The notes beneath the pieces are model-generated. The model was not told where the DNA came from, did no database searches, and was given only the letters and a program-made list of their open reading frames with translations. 64,000 nucleotides of DNA from Paludibacteraceae bacterium. Lineage in GTDB: Bacteria > Bacteroidota > Bacteroidia > Bacteroidales > Paludibacteraceae. Shown here one piece after another: positions 9,332 to 17,457 of this stretch; the first letter of the stretch is position 1; each line of letters begins with the position of its first letter. Both the position numbers and the translations under genes were made by a program. The stretch covers positions 1-64,000 of the forward strand of contig JAFXPY010000001.1 in NCBI GenBank assembly GCA_017527495.1, read 5' to 3'.

Positions 9332-10177
9332 ATGCAAAGAGATCTAAAACCTAAATGAAGGCTTAACAATTAATGATACCTTCTTTGAAACAGAATTTCA
9401 ACCAGTTACTGGTTGGATAAAAAAGGCAGACCACGCAGAATTAGTGGTCAAACTGCTATTATTGACAAACAAACACAAAATACCATTTCTATAGTTTCTG
9501 ACTCTTATAAATTTATTTCTAATAGAGAAGCTTTTGAATTTGCTGACGATATCATAATTAAGATATTTGGTAATAGATTTATTCCTCATGATTTCCAACC
9601 TTATAATATTCGAATGTCCAAATCTAAAGGTAATTGTCGTATAGATATGATTATTCCTTATGATAATAAGCAAGCTTTTCCTGAACTCAAAGATAGTTGG
9701 ATTCCATTTGTAAGAATATCAAATAGTTATAATAGAACTTTGGTGCTTAAATATGAGATTGGCTTTTGCAGGTGGATTTGTAAAAATGGGATTATATTCA
9801 ATCAAAAAGGAGTTACATTACAGATTACTCATAGCATAAGAGAACGTATCTATAATATGTTATCAAGTCAATTGAACAAGAAAGGGATTGAAGAGATAAA
9901 TACAATCATTGCAACTTTTTCTACTAAAATTGACAAGCTACATAATATACAAGTACCGAAAGAACTTGTATTATCTATTTTTTGTCAAGCAATGCAACTG
10001 CAATTAAATAAAGATAACCTATCACAGAAAAGAATTGAAGAGTTAATTCAGATGCGTAAAAGAGTTAATGAATTAACTGATATTTATAAATGCCTACTTT
10101 TACGAAATTTGTACAAAAACATTATATTTGGCTGTCGTTTGTTTGATATCTTCACTATAAAAGCATTATATTCCTGA
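9332..10177 (+). pseudogene. DUF932 (phage/plasmid-like TIGR03299) gene, frameshifted and truncated
   Basis: Frame pieces read NEGLTINDTFFETEFQPVT, then after a 1-nt shift near 9410 YWLDKKGRPRRISGQTAIID, and continue with DUF932 landmarks: WIPFVRISNSYNRT, VLKYEIGFCRWICKNGIIF. An earlier shift lies near 9347. The C-terminus ends in unrelated sequence at 10177, short of the usual length. DUF932 proteins are common on Bacteroidales phages and plasmids. This copy sits just outside attL and is probably a remnant of an older element. Confidence 0.75.
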
Positions 10178-10438
10178 TAATTTTAGATTGACGAGTTATT
10201 ATAAGTGCAGGTATAGTCGCTCTGCTATTTCACATTTTGGCGGAGAGATAAAAACACCTGAGTTGGTAGATAAGGTGTATGAGAAAGATTACCAAGCGAT
10301 ATAACCAAGTATCACCATAAGTATAACGCATACAATAATGTCAAAAATATAAAGAAAAAAATCATCCATTTTATTGTTTTTTTGAAAATTTATTTCGTTG
10401 CAAAATTACTATCTCAAACTGCCAAAAGATGACATAAT
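10178..10438. other. Decayed sequence between DUF932 remnant and attL
   Basis: A short open stretch (10178-10303, plus strand) encodes about 40 residues ending in YEKDYQAI with no start codon; it looks like the tail of a lost gene. Apart from a doubtful 26-aa minus-strand frame nothing else is supported. Confidence 0.4.
10289..10369 (-). CDS. Possible 26-aa single-TM peptide
   Basis: This minus-strand frame encodes MDDFFLYIFDIIVCVILMVI and a short tail (LGYIAW), one continuous hydrophobic helix. A TAATTTTG -7 box lies upstream but the -33 box is poor. Tiny membrane peptides of this form exist in Bacteroidales, but no homology evidence is available here. Confidence 0.3.
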   Translation of the reverse strand: MDDFFLYIFDIIVCVILMVILGYIAW

Positions 10439-10481
10439 GACATAAAAAAAGAAATTCAAATCGAATTTCTTTTTTTATGTC
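10439..10481 (-). terminator. Original tRNA-Pro terminator left at attL
   Basis: A perfect 19-bp inverted repeat (GACATAAAAAAAGAAATTC and its complement) with a 5-nt loop contains A- and T-tracts. It abuts the displaced tRNA 3' end. Before integration this would have lain directly downstream of tRNA-Pro on the minus strand. Confidence 0.65.
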
Positions 10482-10506
10482 GAGAAGAGGCGACTCGAAC
10501 GCCCGA
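10478..10506 (+). repeat. attL, 29-bp tRNA-Pro 3'-end repeat
   Basis: Identical to 60416-60444. It contains the T-arm and the 3' acceptor strand of tRNA-Pro. The sequence diverges immediately on both sides, so the core is exactly these 29 bp. Confidence 0.95.
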
Positions 10507-10591
10507 TAGAATCACCCTCTCTATTTCTCTTTGATTATTAGATTATTGTAAAATTAAACAATAATATACCTTGAAATGAAACTCGGTTCAT

Positions 10592-10603
10592 TTCGGGTAC
10601 AAA
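10592..10603 (+). promoter_or_regulatory. Candidate integrase arm-type site (left)
   Basis: TTCGGGTACAAA, with a related TTCGGTAC at 10753. Close matches occur near the other end (TTCGGTACAAAA at 60334 and ACGGGTACA at 60345). Shared short motifs just inside both att cores are what arm-binding sites of a tyrosine integrase look like. Confidence 0.4.
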
Positions 10604-10607
10604 GATA

Positions 10608-10622
10608 GTCTAAATTTTAGAC
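10608..10622. promoter_or_regulatory. GTCTAAA palindrome, candidate operator
   Basis: GTCTAAA-T-TTTAGAC is a perfect 7-bp palindrome. Two more GTCTAAA copies lie at 10735 and 10746, spaced 11 bp. They lie in the gene-free left end, before the early HTH genes, and may bind an excisionase or repressor. Confidence 0.4.
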
Positions 10623-10676
10623 TTATGCAAATGATTTTTTACTTTTCTTGAAAATATTTTTTTATACCTATAGATG

Positions 10677-10727
10677 GTGCATTGCAGGTGGTTTTATTGA
10701 CCACAATCTGTAATGCACTTTTCTTTT
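10677..10727 (+). terminator. Strong hairpin terminator in the left end
   Basis: GTGCATT pairs with AATGCAC, with inner CAG/CTG and GTGGT/ACCAC pairs, followed by a T-rich run. It would insulate the prophage left end from chromosomal transcription. Confidence 0.65.
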
Positions 10728-10882
10728 TGCGGAAGTCTAAAAACAGTCTAAATTCGGTACTATATAAAAATGCGTAATAGATACTGTGCAAAATTGCATA
10801 ATTTTTGTAAGCCCACTTCTAACTTTTCCACCTTAGGAGTGAAGATTTCATAGTGTAAGTTACCTTGTATGATTTGTTGTTT

Positions 10883-10911
10883 CAGTCTTTGCGGAGACTG
10901 ATTTTTTTTTT
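10883..10911 (+). terminator. Terminator CAGTCT/AGACTG with T-run
   Basis: CAGTCT-ttgcgg-AGACTG followed by about ten Ts. With the terminator at 10677 it leaves a ~150-bp interval (10728-10882) that could encode a short untranslated RNA. The 579 bp from 10507 to 11085 hold no protein gene. Confidence 0.7.
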
Positions 10912-11010
10912 GCATTACATCAAACATTGTCATATTTCAGTTGTTCAATATAAAACACGTAATTGCTTGATTTCATAGTTGTATAATGATTAGACAACCG
11001 TGTAATCTGA

Positions 11011-11042
11011 CTTGGAAAGCCATATAAAATGCCTTAATTTTG
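11011..11042 (+). promoter_or_regulatory. Promoter for the early/replication genes
   Basis: CTTG, 20-nt spacer, TAATTTTG (11035-11042); three of four -33 bases match. It is 44 bp before the first early gene. Confidence 0.55.
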
Positions 11043-11085
11043 CATTGAAAATCAATCATTTTTTATCTAATAAACAATAATATCT

Positions 11086-11322
11086 ATGTCAGAAAATTCT
11101 ATTTGGAAGAATGCTATTGAGATTTTCTGGAAGTCTATTCCGGAAAATGAGCGTCAGTTGTTTCGACTCCGTGTGATGAACACTTGTGAAATCAGCGCAA
11201 CAACTTTCTACCGTTGGCGCAAGTCGATGAACTTGCCGCCATATAGTCAGCGAAAACGAATTAACAACATAGCCCACTCGATGGGTTATGAAAGATTGTA
11301 TAAACCAAAAAAAACATTGTAA
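11086..11322 (+). CDS. Small HTH-like early protein, 78 aa
   Basis: The central segment (CEISATTFYRWRKSMNLPP) reads as a helix-turn-helix whose second helix is TTFYRWRKS. It resembles small regulators at the head of Bacteroidales phage replication operons. The stop overlaps the next start by 1 nt (TAATG), and the next protein has a similar motif, so the two may act together. A role in controlling replication or excision is inferred from position only. Confidence 0.65.
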   Translation: MSENSIWKNAIEIFWKSIPENERQLFRLRVMNTCEISATTFYRWRKSMNLPPYSQRKRINNIAHSMGYERLYKPKKTL

Positions 11323-11531
11323 TGAAAAAGGATTTATCAGCAAGTCCTTACTGCAGGGCTTATATGATGCTGGAAGATGCTCAGAAAAAAAGAGACTTCC
11401 GCGAAGATATGTGCGCCAATTATGGTTGGAGTAGAGCAACGTTCTACAATAAGCTTAAATGCGTTAATCTACCACCCAAAATAGCTAATGAATTTATGCG
11501 AGTGATAAACCTCTATATGCAAAGAATATAG
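11322..11531 (+). CDS. Small HTH-like early protein, 69 aa
   Basis: Contains NYGWSRATFYNKLKCVNLPP, a helix-turn-helix-like segment parallel to SATTFYRWRKSMNLPP of the upstream neighbour, so the two genes are probably distant paralogues. It starts in the TAATG overlap and is followed 2 bp later by the next gene. The function is not recognised beyond probable DNA binding. Confidence 0.65.
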   Translation: MKKDLSASPYCRAYMMLEDAQKKRDFREDMCANYGWSRATFYNKLKCVNLPPKIANEFMRVINLYMQRI

Positions 11532-11533
11532 TT

Positions 11534-11833
11534 ATGAGCGAGAAAAAGCAACTTAAATACTTTGTTACTTATGACAATTCAGATAGGTGTTTGATTGTTG
11601 TACCGGCAGAGTTTGCAACCCAATTGGCTGATTACATAGAGAGTAATTGGAAACCTAATTTGTTTGTAGATGAGATAGTCTATCGACCATGTTTCTATAC
11701 TCTTGCGTGGCAGAGTTTTGAAAAAGTGGGCATTGTTCAAGTTCATCAAGAGCGCACAGATGTTGATGAGATGTTTTTAGGGACCCTCGCGACCACTGTT
11801 GCCACTTCTTTTTTTGAGTATTGTGTAAGTTAG
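11534..11833 (+). CDS. Hypothetical early protein, 99 aa
   Basis: The frame is tightly packed in the early operon, 2 bp after its upstream neighbour and 7 bp before the primase/helicase. The sequence (KYFVTYDNSDRCLIVVPAEF, QVHQERTDVDEMF) suggests a small alpha/beta fold. I do not recognise it. Confidence 0.6.
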   Translation: MSEKKQLKYFVTYDNSDRCLIVVPAEFATQLADYIESNWKPNLFVDEIVYRPCFYTLAWQSFEKVGIVQVHQERTDVDEMFLGTLATTVATSFFEYCVS

Positions 11834-11840
11834 GACTACT

Positions 11841-14180
11841 ATGGAAGATGAACAAAGGTCATATCTTCAACGCCGTGTGTTTGACGAGATGGGATTATTG
11901 CCGGAACAGCAACGCATTAAACTCACTTATGAGGTCAGCTGTGATGGAATAAGTCAGTCGAGCGATTTTGATATATTCTCATCTGACAAAGATGATAACA
12001 TCGTCATTACCATATATGACCTCAAACGGAATTTGTTTCAAGAACTTGATGAAGATTGGGCAAACCATGGTCACGTAAATGATCGTTACAGGACTTATCA
12101 AGTAGTTAGGCTTAATCCGAAAAATATCCCCGAAGGCTCGTCAATGAAATACAAGTTCCCCAAGGGACTTGGTGTACATCCTTTCTTTCCTCCATTGCTT
12201 GTTGAGAAATATGAAAGGCAAGAGAAGATACCGACACTTGTGCTGACTGAAGGCTACTTCAAAGCTATGTGTGCAAGTGTTAGAGGTGTGGATATTGTAG
12301 GACTATCGTCCATCACTCACTATGCAGAGAAAAACGGCAAGGCAAAGCGATTGCCACCCGATATTTCAAAGTTAATAGATGTTTGCAATGTTCAGACAGT
12401 AATTATTCTATATGATGGTGACTGCCTTAATATCTCGACTAAAGACCTTGAACGACATGAAGAACTCACTCGCAGACCTAATACTTTTCTTCAAGCCTTG
12501 CTTTCAACTCGTGAGTTACTGCTTGACAAGGTGGAGAACATCTATTTTGCACATGTGCTTTCTGATGAGCTGAAAGACCACCCGAAAGGACTTGATGATT
12601 TATTGCTTGCACCGGCATATAAGGACATGACAAAGGAAATAGTTGAAGACCTCTACAACTTGAAAGGAGGCAACTATTTCCACAAGATGGATATAAAAAG
12701 CAAGACCTCTAAATTGCAGAGATACTTCAATTTGAGTTCGGTGCAATTGTTTTATTCTACTTGGCAAGACATTATCAAAGAAGAGCAGTTTGTTTTTTGG
12801 GGTACTATTTACCAATATGATGAGAAAGAGAAAAAGCTTAATCGTATTGTTTCAAAAGCCCTACGGAATTATATTCGTGTAGGAGATGATTATTATGAAA
12901 GGATATTCGTACCATCAGTCCGGGACACTAACCATCATGAGATGCGGTTAGTTCCGCGACTTAAAGGTACTATCATTGACGACTTCGGCAGACAGGCACT
13001 ACCATACGTTGAGAAGTATAAAGCCTTTATCAATGCGCCTTCGCACATAAATTATAAGGCTATTATAGATAACTGCTACAATACCTATTCGCCTATTTCT
13101 TATAGTGAGGAGAAAGGAGATTGGACGCATATCCATTTTATGATGGAGCATATCTTTGGGAGAGAAGATAATCCAACAAGTCAGTTTCAACTTGGTATGG
13201 ATTATATGCAACTACTTTATCAGAAGCCATTGCAGATACTGCCTATACTTTGTCTTGTTTCGTCAGAACGAGGAACAGGCAAGACTTCGTTTCTTGATTT
13301 GCTGCGCGAGATATACGGAAATAATGCTATTGTTGTGGGTAACTCTGAAATCACCTCAGAGTTTAATGCCCTTGTAAGCGGGAAACTGATAGTTGGTGTA
13401 GATGAAACCTCACTTGATGACAACACTAAAATCACAGAGCGAATAAAGATGATGTCAACAGCCAAGCGACTGCCTATGCAACGGAAAGGCAAAGACCATG
13501 AGGAGATAGAGAACTTCACAAAGTATGTACTCTGTTCCAACAATGAAACTCGCTTTATCTATACCCAAGCCAATGAGGTGAGGTTTTGGGTAATCAAAGT
13601 GCCTGTGATACCTAAAGAGAGAGCCGTGCCGGATATTATGCAGTATTTCCATGATGAGATACCGGCATTTCTTTTTTATCTGAATCAGCGCAAGATGTTC
13701 ATCAAAGAGCCTAAAGACAGAATGTGGTTTTCGGCTGAAGATATAGAAACGGACGCCCTGCGTCAGCTTAAACTTGCGCAGCGTCCTGTTGCTGTCCGTG
13801 AGATAGAAGAAACGATAAGAACATTGTTCCTTTCGTTTCCACAAAAAGAGTATAAGATTTCTGTGAACATCTTGAAAGATATGGTTAGCGGACTTCGTAA
13901 TATGCAAAATGAGCAGATAAGGATGTACCTTCGCGAGTATCTTAATGTGCCGGATATTGTAGATGAAAAAGGATTGTCGAAAGTGGCATATATGAAAGTG
14001 CCGTATATGGTAGGGGAACAGGTGTGCTATCATTTGGATAAGAATAGAGGTTTTTTGTTCAAGGTGGAGAAGTTTTTGTCGAAAGAACTTATAGACACTA
14101 TCCGTGACCAGATAGACCCACCGGAAAAGAAAGACCCACAGCAAACAATGGATTTAGATAGGGATGATGACGATGACTGA
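11841..14180 (+). CDS. Primase/SF3 helicase (D5/DUF5906-type) replication protein
   Basis: The 779-aa protein has a TOPRIM/DUF3854-like primase region in the first third (LVLTEGYFKAMCAS near 130, TVIILYDGDCLN near 190) and a superfamily-3 helicase in the middle: Walker A SSERGTGKTSFLDLL near 475, Walker B LIVGVDETSLDD near 510, sensor-like YVLCSNNE near 555. The C-terminus is a winged-helix-like tail ending in an acidic run. This combined primase-helicase is the usual replicase loader of such phages and plasmids. It is the last gene of the early operon; a terminator and then a phased repeat array follow, suggesting it acts on an origin there. Confidence 0.85.
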   Translation: MEDEQRSYLQRRVFDEMGLLPEQQRIKLTYEVSCDGISQSSDFDIFSSDKDDNIVITIYDLKRNLFQELDEDWANHGHVNDRYRTYQVVRLNPKNIPEGSSMKYKFPKGLGVHPFFPPLLVEKYERQEKIPTLVLTEGYFKAMCASVRGVDIVGLSSITHYAEKNGKAKRLPPDISKLIDVCNVQTVIILYDGDCLNISTKDLERHEELTRRPNTFLQALLSTRELLLDKVENIYFAHVLSDELKDHPKGLDDLLLAPAYKDMTKEIVEDLYNLKGGNYFHKMDIKSKTSKLQRYFNLSSVQLFYSTWQDIIKEEQFVFWGTIYQYDEKEKKLNRIVSKALRNYIRVGDDYYERIFVPSVRDTNHHEMRLVPRLKGTIIDDFGRQALPYVEKYKAFINAPSHINYKAIIDNCYNTYSPISYSEEKGDWTHIHFMMEHIFGREDNPTSQFQLGMDYMQLLYQKPLQILPILCLVSSERGTGKTSFLDLLREIYGNNAIVVGNSEITSEFNALVSGKLIVGVDETSLDDNTKITERIKMMSTAKRLPMQRKGKDHEEIENFTKYVLCSNNETRFIYTQANEVRFWVIKVPVIPKERAVPDIMQYFHDEIPAFLFYLNQRKMFIKEPKDRMWFSAEDIETDALRQLKLAQRPVAVREIEETIRTLFLSFPQKEYKISVNILKDMVSGLRNMQNEQIRMYLREYLNVPDIVDEKGLSKVAYMKVPYMVGEQVCYHLDKNRGFLFKVEKFLSKELIDTIRDQIDPPEKKDPQQTMDLDRDDDDD

Positions 14181-14183
14181 TAG

Positions 14184-14208
14184 AGCCGCTCTTAAGGCGG
14201 CTTTTTTA
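14184..14208 (+). terminator. Terminator of the early operon
   Basis: AGCCGC pairs with GCGGCT around a short loop and is followed by a T-run. It starts 4 bp after the primase/helicase stop. Confidence 0.85.
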
Positions 14209-14245
14209 TTGCTATGTTTCGGGTAATGCTTTTATAAAAAGTCGT

Positions 14246-14435
14246 GTTACTTTGTAACTTTATGAAATAACTGATTTAACTTGATTGTAGTCAGTTATTT
14301 GAGAGGTTACATGGTTTGTTACTTATTTGTTACATTTGTAACTCTGTTGTAACCTTATTGTTACCTGATTGTAACTTGGTATTACTTGTGATATTCAATT
14401 GTTTGAAAATATAAGTTACTTGGTTACAAAGTTAC
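14246..14435. repeat. Phased GTTAC/GTAAC array, candidate replication origin
   Basis: Twelve GTTAC or GTAAC pentamers start at 14246, 14254, 14306, 14318, 14329, 14338, 14349, 14360, 14371, 14415, 14423 and 14431. The run 14338-14349-14360-14371 is spaced exactly 11 bp, one helical turn, and the last three are 8 bp apart. Such iteron-like arrays beside a replication gene usually bind an initiator. The flanks are AT-rich. Confidence 0.55.
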
Positions 14436-14518
14436 ATAGATATTCCTGAAACTGCGATTACACAAAGAGGATAAACTTCTTCTCTAAAAATGATATAGAG
14501 AGACACTCGTTTTTTATT

Positions 14519-15060
14519 ATGATATTTGATTTTCTTCTTTTGGGCGTTCCCCGACACGGTCGGGTCGGGCTTTGCAGGGGTGTCCGTCCGTCTATTGACG
14601 GACAGCATCGCAACGCTCGCTCCCTTCCAATCCCTAACGCGGAAACGCGCCTAATAGCAATTTGCCTTGACCTTCGCCCGCTCTGTCAAGTCAAGTCGCT
14701 ATTAGGCAATACGGAAACGGCGGGCACGCTAATTCCTACCACGGCTTCACGGCAAATGGTTCGTACCTCTCTATTTGCTGTTCTCGCCGTATGGAATTAA
14801 CTGCTGCCCTCTAACTCTTGTGCAAGATGATACCGCTTCGCTCAATCATCGCAGAGAAACGCGCCAAACAAAGATTACTCCTCTCTGTTCCGTAAACTTT
14901 GTTTCTGTTCGGCGCACAAGGCAGATTAACAGACTAAACTTCATATATTCCGCTTCGCTGCATGTATGCAGTTTAGACTGTTTTATTCGTATTTAGGGGA
15001 TTGCCGCTCCGCTCTAATGCCCGGACACGGCACACCAACATCAAGACTTATCAAGATCTT
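14519..15060 (+). other. Gene-free, stem-loop-rich region
   Basis: No coding frame is convincing, but several pairings stand out: GTCCGTC/GACGGAC near 14583-14605, CTAATAGC/GCTATTAG with inner CTTGAC/GTCAAG (about 14650-14707), AACAAAG/CTTTGTT with flanking GCGCC/GGCGC (about 14860-14920), and AACATCAAGA/TCTTGATGTT (about 15039-15068). GC content is higher than in the flanks. It may encode a structured RNA. Confidence 0.5.
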
Positions 15061-15144
15061 GATGTTGATGTACATAAGGAATAATTTTTTGCAAAAATTA
15101 TGGCGAAGCTTTTCCTATGTTAGGCTCTAATGTGCGACCGAATA

Positions 15145-15459
15145 AATAAATAGGTTTGTTTCATATTCTTTCCTTGATTTTTTTGCAAGCACCATTGCTA
15201 CTTGTAAGCCGCCCACAGCTGATCGCTTTCGAGTTTTATGAGTGTTTTCTCACTGCGAAGGTAAGTCGTGGGTCTAACGAACCGCCAAAGGCTATGCAAG
15301 GTCAAGCACTCCGTGTTTTGCAAAAAATCTCCACACCTACGGGTAGTATTTTTTGTCAAAAACCTTGCATTTCTACACCCACTACCTTCTTAAAGCAGTG
15401 GAAAACAACTCAACTCGATAGCGGCTTTGGACGCAAGTAACAATTAAAAAATTAAGGAT
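15145..15459 (+). ncRNA. Structured leader L1 upstream of the MutS-I gene
   Basis: Long-range helices: CACTGC (15251)/GCAGTG (15395), GAAGGTA (15257)/TACCTTC (15383), GTGGGT (15268)/ACCCAC (15377), TGCAAGGT (15295)/ACCTTGCA (15362), and an outer CGCTTTCGAGTT (15224)/AACTCGATAGCG (15412) with one mismatch. The same architecture recurs in L2 (17458-17770) with compensatory changes. It ends a few bases before the start of an MKQL protein. I infer a cis-acting or stand-alone structured RNA of 200-300 nt. Confidence 0.65.
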
Positions 15460-15939
15460 ATGAAACAGTTAGATTTATTACAAGATTTATTCGGAGAGGC
15501 GCAGAGCCTTTCCAACACAGCAAAAGCATTTATGGAAAACAATCTAAGCTCTCCTGCAAGCATTACCGCATGTAACAAGGTAGAGCCGAAAGTCGAGGTT
15601 CTGACCGCCAAAGATGAAGAAGATTGTTCATTATTGCGTCAGTGGCGAGAAATTAAAGCCCAATATCCTGACGCGCTTCTGCTTTTCCGTGTAGGTGATT
15701 TTTATGAGGCATACAAAGAGGACGCAGAGCAGGCAACCAAGATTTTAGGTATAACTTTAACACATCGTGGAAAGTCAAAGATTTTGTTTTGCGGTTTTCC
15801 GTTCCACGCCCTTGATACCTATTTGCCCAAGTTAGTGCGTGCCGGTCATCGTGTTGCTATCTGTGACCAACTTGAAGATGTAAAGAAAGCCACAAAAAAC
15901 CTTGTTAAAAGAGGTACAACCGAACTTTCAAAACTTTAA
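15460..15939 (+). CDS. Stand-alone MutS domain I (mismatch-recognition) protein, 159 aa
   Basis: Residues ~50-150 match the MutS N-terminal domain: [58 protein letters not shown]. The Phe-x-Glu motif (FYE) that inserts at a mismatch in MutS is intact, but the connector, lever, clamp and ATPase domains are absent (real MutS is ~850 aa). The first 45 residues are unlike MutS and partly resemble the N-terminus of the protein at 17771. Similar MutS-I proteins occur on Bacteroidales mobile elements as far as I recall. It may bind distorted DNA; repair itself is unlikely. Confidence 0.82.
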   Translation: MKQLDLLQDLFGEAQSLSNTAKAFMENNLSSPASITACNKVEPKVEVLTAKDEEDCSLLRQWREIKAQYPDALLLFRVGDFYEAYKEDAEQATKILGITLTHRGKSKILFCGFPFHALDTYLPKLVRAGHRVAICDQLEDVKKATKNLVKRGTTELSKL

Positions 15940-15964
15940 TAATAACCCCTAAAATTTTACTATT

Positions 15965-16276
15965 ATGTTACTTAAAGAATTTTCTCAAAGGACAGGTTTT
16001 GAACCTACTTACAAGTATTTTATCGAGGTGATACATCCCGAATATATGCAGTCAGAAATGAGCAAAGACGAGTTTTGCCGTCAGTGGAAAAGGAAAGGCG
16101 GAATACAAAAAGCCTATGACGCTATGTGTATAGAACGCAACGAGCAACAAGACCTTGCATTTCGTTACAAAAGAGCCTACCAAGAAACAAAGGACGCACT
16201 TGATGAGTCGTGGCAGGTCAAGAACCGCTTGCAATATAAACTTGATATGATTAAAGACATAATAAACAACCAATAA
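15965..16276 (+). CDS. Hypothetical protein, 103 aa
   Basis: A hydrophilic helical protein (LLKEFSQRTGFEPTYKYFIEV... EMSKDEFCRQWKRKGG) that follows the MutS-I gene by 25 bp in the cargo block. The family is not recognised, but start spacing and codon use look genuine. Confidence 0.6.
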   Translation: MLLKEFSQRTGFEPTYKYFIEVIHPEYMQSEMSKDEFCRQWKRKGGIQKAYDAMCIERNEQQDLAFRYKRAYQETKDALDESWQVKNRLQYKLDMIKDIINNQ

Positions 16277-16312
16277 CTAAAAGGCTGTGCTATCGGCAGG
16301 ACGGGCAACTAT

Positions 16313-16516
16313 ATGAAAGCATTAAAGAAATTGAAACAAGGTGAGTATTTCACCCTTAAAGAGGTTGAAGAACCCAAAGAGAGCCAAGTTTGGATTAAAG
16401 ACGAGTACGACCGAGAAGAAAAAGCATTTTTGTGCTACAACTTTGCTAATACTTCAAAGTGGAAGTACATCAAAGGCGACAAACAAGTTTATGATAGTGA
16501 ACATTTTTATTTTTAG
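16313..16516 (+). CDS. Hypothetical small protein, 67 aa
   Basis: Starts MKALKKLKQGEYFTLKEVEE and contains EESQVWIKDEYDREEK-like charged sequence. It is of a type common in Bacteroidales mobile-element accessory regions. It lies in a run of short genes between L1 and the repeat R2. Function not recognised. Confidence 0.6.
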   Translation: MKALKKLKQGEYFTLKEVEEPKESQVWIKDEYDREEKAFLCYNFANTSKWKYIKGDKQVYDSEHFYF

Positions 16517-16522
16517 TAAGTT

Positions 16523-16693
16523 ATGTATTTCGTATTATTCAAAGATGATTTTGGTGACAAACACATCGCCAAATTTGACAACCGCAAAGACGCTTTCGAT
16601 TTTTGGCACACACCGAGCAATGTTGTTTTTCCTTATAAGTTGCTCACAATAGAGGAAATTTGGAATTATTGCACATCATCACTGCATTGCTAA
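16523..16693 (+). CDS. Hypothetical small protein, 56 aa
   Basis: This 56-codon frame (MYFVLFKDDFGDKHIAKFDN ... NYCTSSLHC) starts 6 bp after the previous stop, has a typical start context and ends just before repeat R2. No family recognised. Confidence 0.5.
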   Translation: MYFVLFKDDFGDKHIAKFDNRKDAFDFWHTPSNVVFPYKLLTIEEIWNYCTSSLHC

Positions 16694-16705
16694 TCACTAC
16701 CCCGA

Positions 16706-16800
16706 ACCCCACCGCACATCAGCGGTGAGGGTCTTGGGGACACTAACGAGCGAGGTCTTGCAGACACTCGCATAGCCGACAGGTCGCAAGGACTCTATTG
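16706..16800 (+). repeat. Hairpin repeat R2
   Basis: Contains CCACCGCACATCAGCGGTGAGG, a stem pairing GCGAG with CTCGC around GTCTTGCAGACA, and a further GTC...GAC loop. It matches R3 (19313) and the chromosomal R1 (9101). The stems change sequence while staying paired and the loop is conserved. Confidence 0.6.
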
Positions 16801-16806
16801 GTTTTT

Positions 16807-16838
16807 TTTGCGTATTTCGGGAAATTTTAGTACTTTTG
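16807..16838 (+). promoter_or_regulatory. Promoter for crcB
   Basis: TTTG, 20-nt spacer, TACTTTTG: a perfect Bacteroidota promoter 21 bp before the crcB start. The short leader leaves no room for a fluoride riboswitch after the start site. Confidence 0.8.
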
Positions 16839-16858
16839 CGGCATAATTTACGGAGATT

Positions 16859-17224
16859 ATGTGGCAAAATGTTTTGTTCGTAGGTGCTGGCAGTTTCATC
16901 GGAGGTGCATTGCGGTATATTGTTTCTTATCTGCTGAAATACAGCGGTGGCTTTCCGTGGGCTACTTTTATAGTCAATCTTGTCGGTTGTTTGATAATCG
17001 GTTTGCTATGGGGCGTGTTCAGCAAAACTCCTAATGTGTCGCAAAATCTCGTTCTCTTTTTGTCTGTCGGTTTTTGCGGCGGGTTCACCACTTTTTCTAC
17101 TTTCTCAAAAGAGAGTTTGATGATGTTGCAAGCCGGAAACTATGGCATCTTATCTTTATATATCATCAGCAGCGTTGTACTCGGCATCGTACTGGTAGCC
17201 GCCGGATATTGTCTGAGCAAATAG
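16859..17224 (+). CDS. crcB: Fluoride ion channel CrcB/FluC
   Basis: The 121-aa protein has four membrane helices and the family signatures: GAGSFIGGALRYIVSY near the N-terminus, the FPWATFIVNLVGCLIIGLLWG helix with its conserved Asn, and GFCGGFTTFSTFSKE, the TTFSTF phenylalanine box of Fluc channels. It exports fluoride as a dual-topology dimer in the inner membrane. Having its own promoter and terminator marks it as a self-contained cargo gene; finding it on a prophage is unusual. Confidence 0.93.
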   Translation: MWQNVLFVGAGSFIGGALRYIVSYLLKYSGGFPWATFIVNLVGCLIIGLLWGVFSKTPNVSQNLVLFLSVGFCGGFTTFSTFSKESLMMLQAGNYGILSLYIISSVVLGIVLVAAGYCLSK

Positions 17225-17242
17225 AACATTTCTATTCGGAGC

Positions 17243-17277
17243 AGCCGTCAGGTCGTTGGGATCTGGCGGCTTTTTTT
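17243..17277 (+). terminator. crcB terminator
   Basis: A stem of AGCCG..CAG with CTG..CGGCT around a ~11-nt loop, followed by seven Ts, 18 bp after the crcB stop. Confidence 0.85.
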
Positions 17278-17457
17278 GTGCCGCAAGGTGAGCCGTAGGT
17301 ATCCCGTAGGTGAGTCGTGGGGACACACATGCTCCCGCGCCTTTCGTATGGTATAACCGCACAATCTTTCCTCACGGCTCGTGCCTCATAGTGAAGAATT
17401 ATATCAGTTATGAAGTGCGCTTTTGCTCTCTGAAATCAGGCTTGAGTCATTTGACAA

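Noticed and set aside
14519-14996. 93-aa and 73-aa plus-strand frames in the stem-loop-rich region
   Set aside because: Arg/Cys-rich low-complexity translations interrupted by strong hairpins; composition is not that of a protein.
16700-16858. Fluoride riboswitch before crcB
   Set aside because: The hairpins there belong to repeat R2 and lie upstream of the promoter; the leader after the start site is too short.
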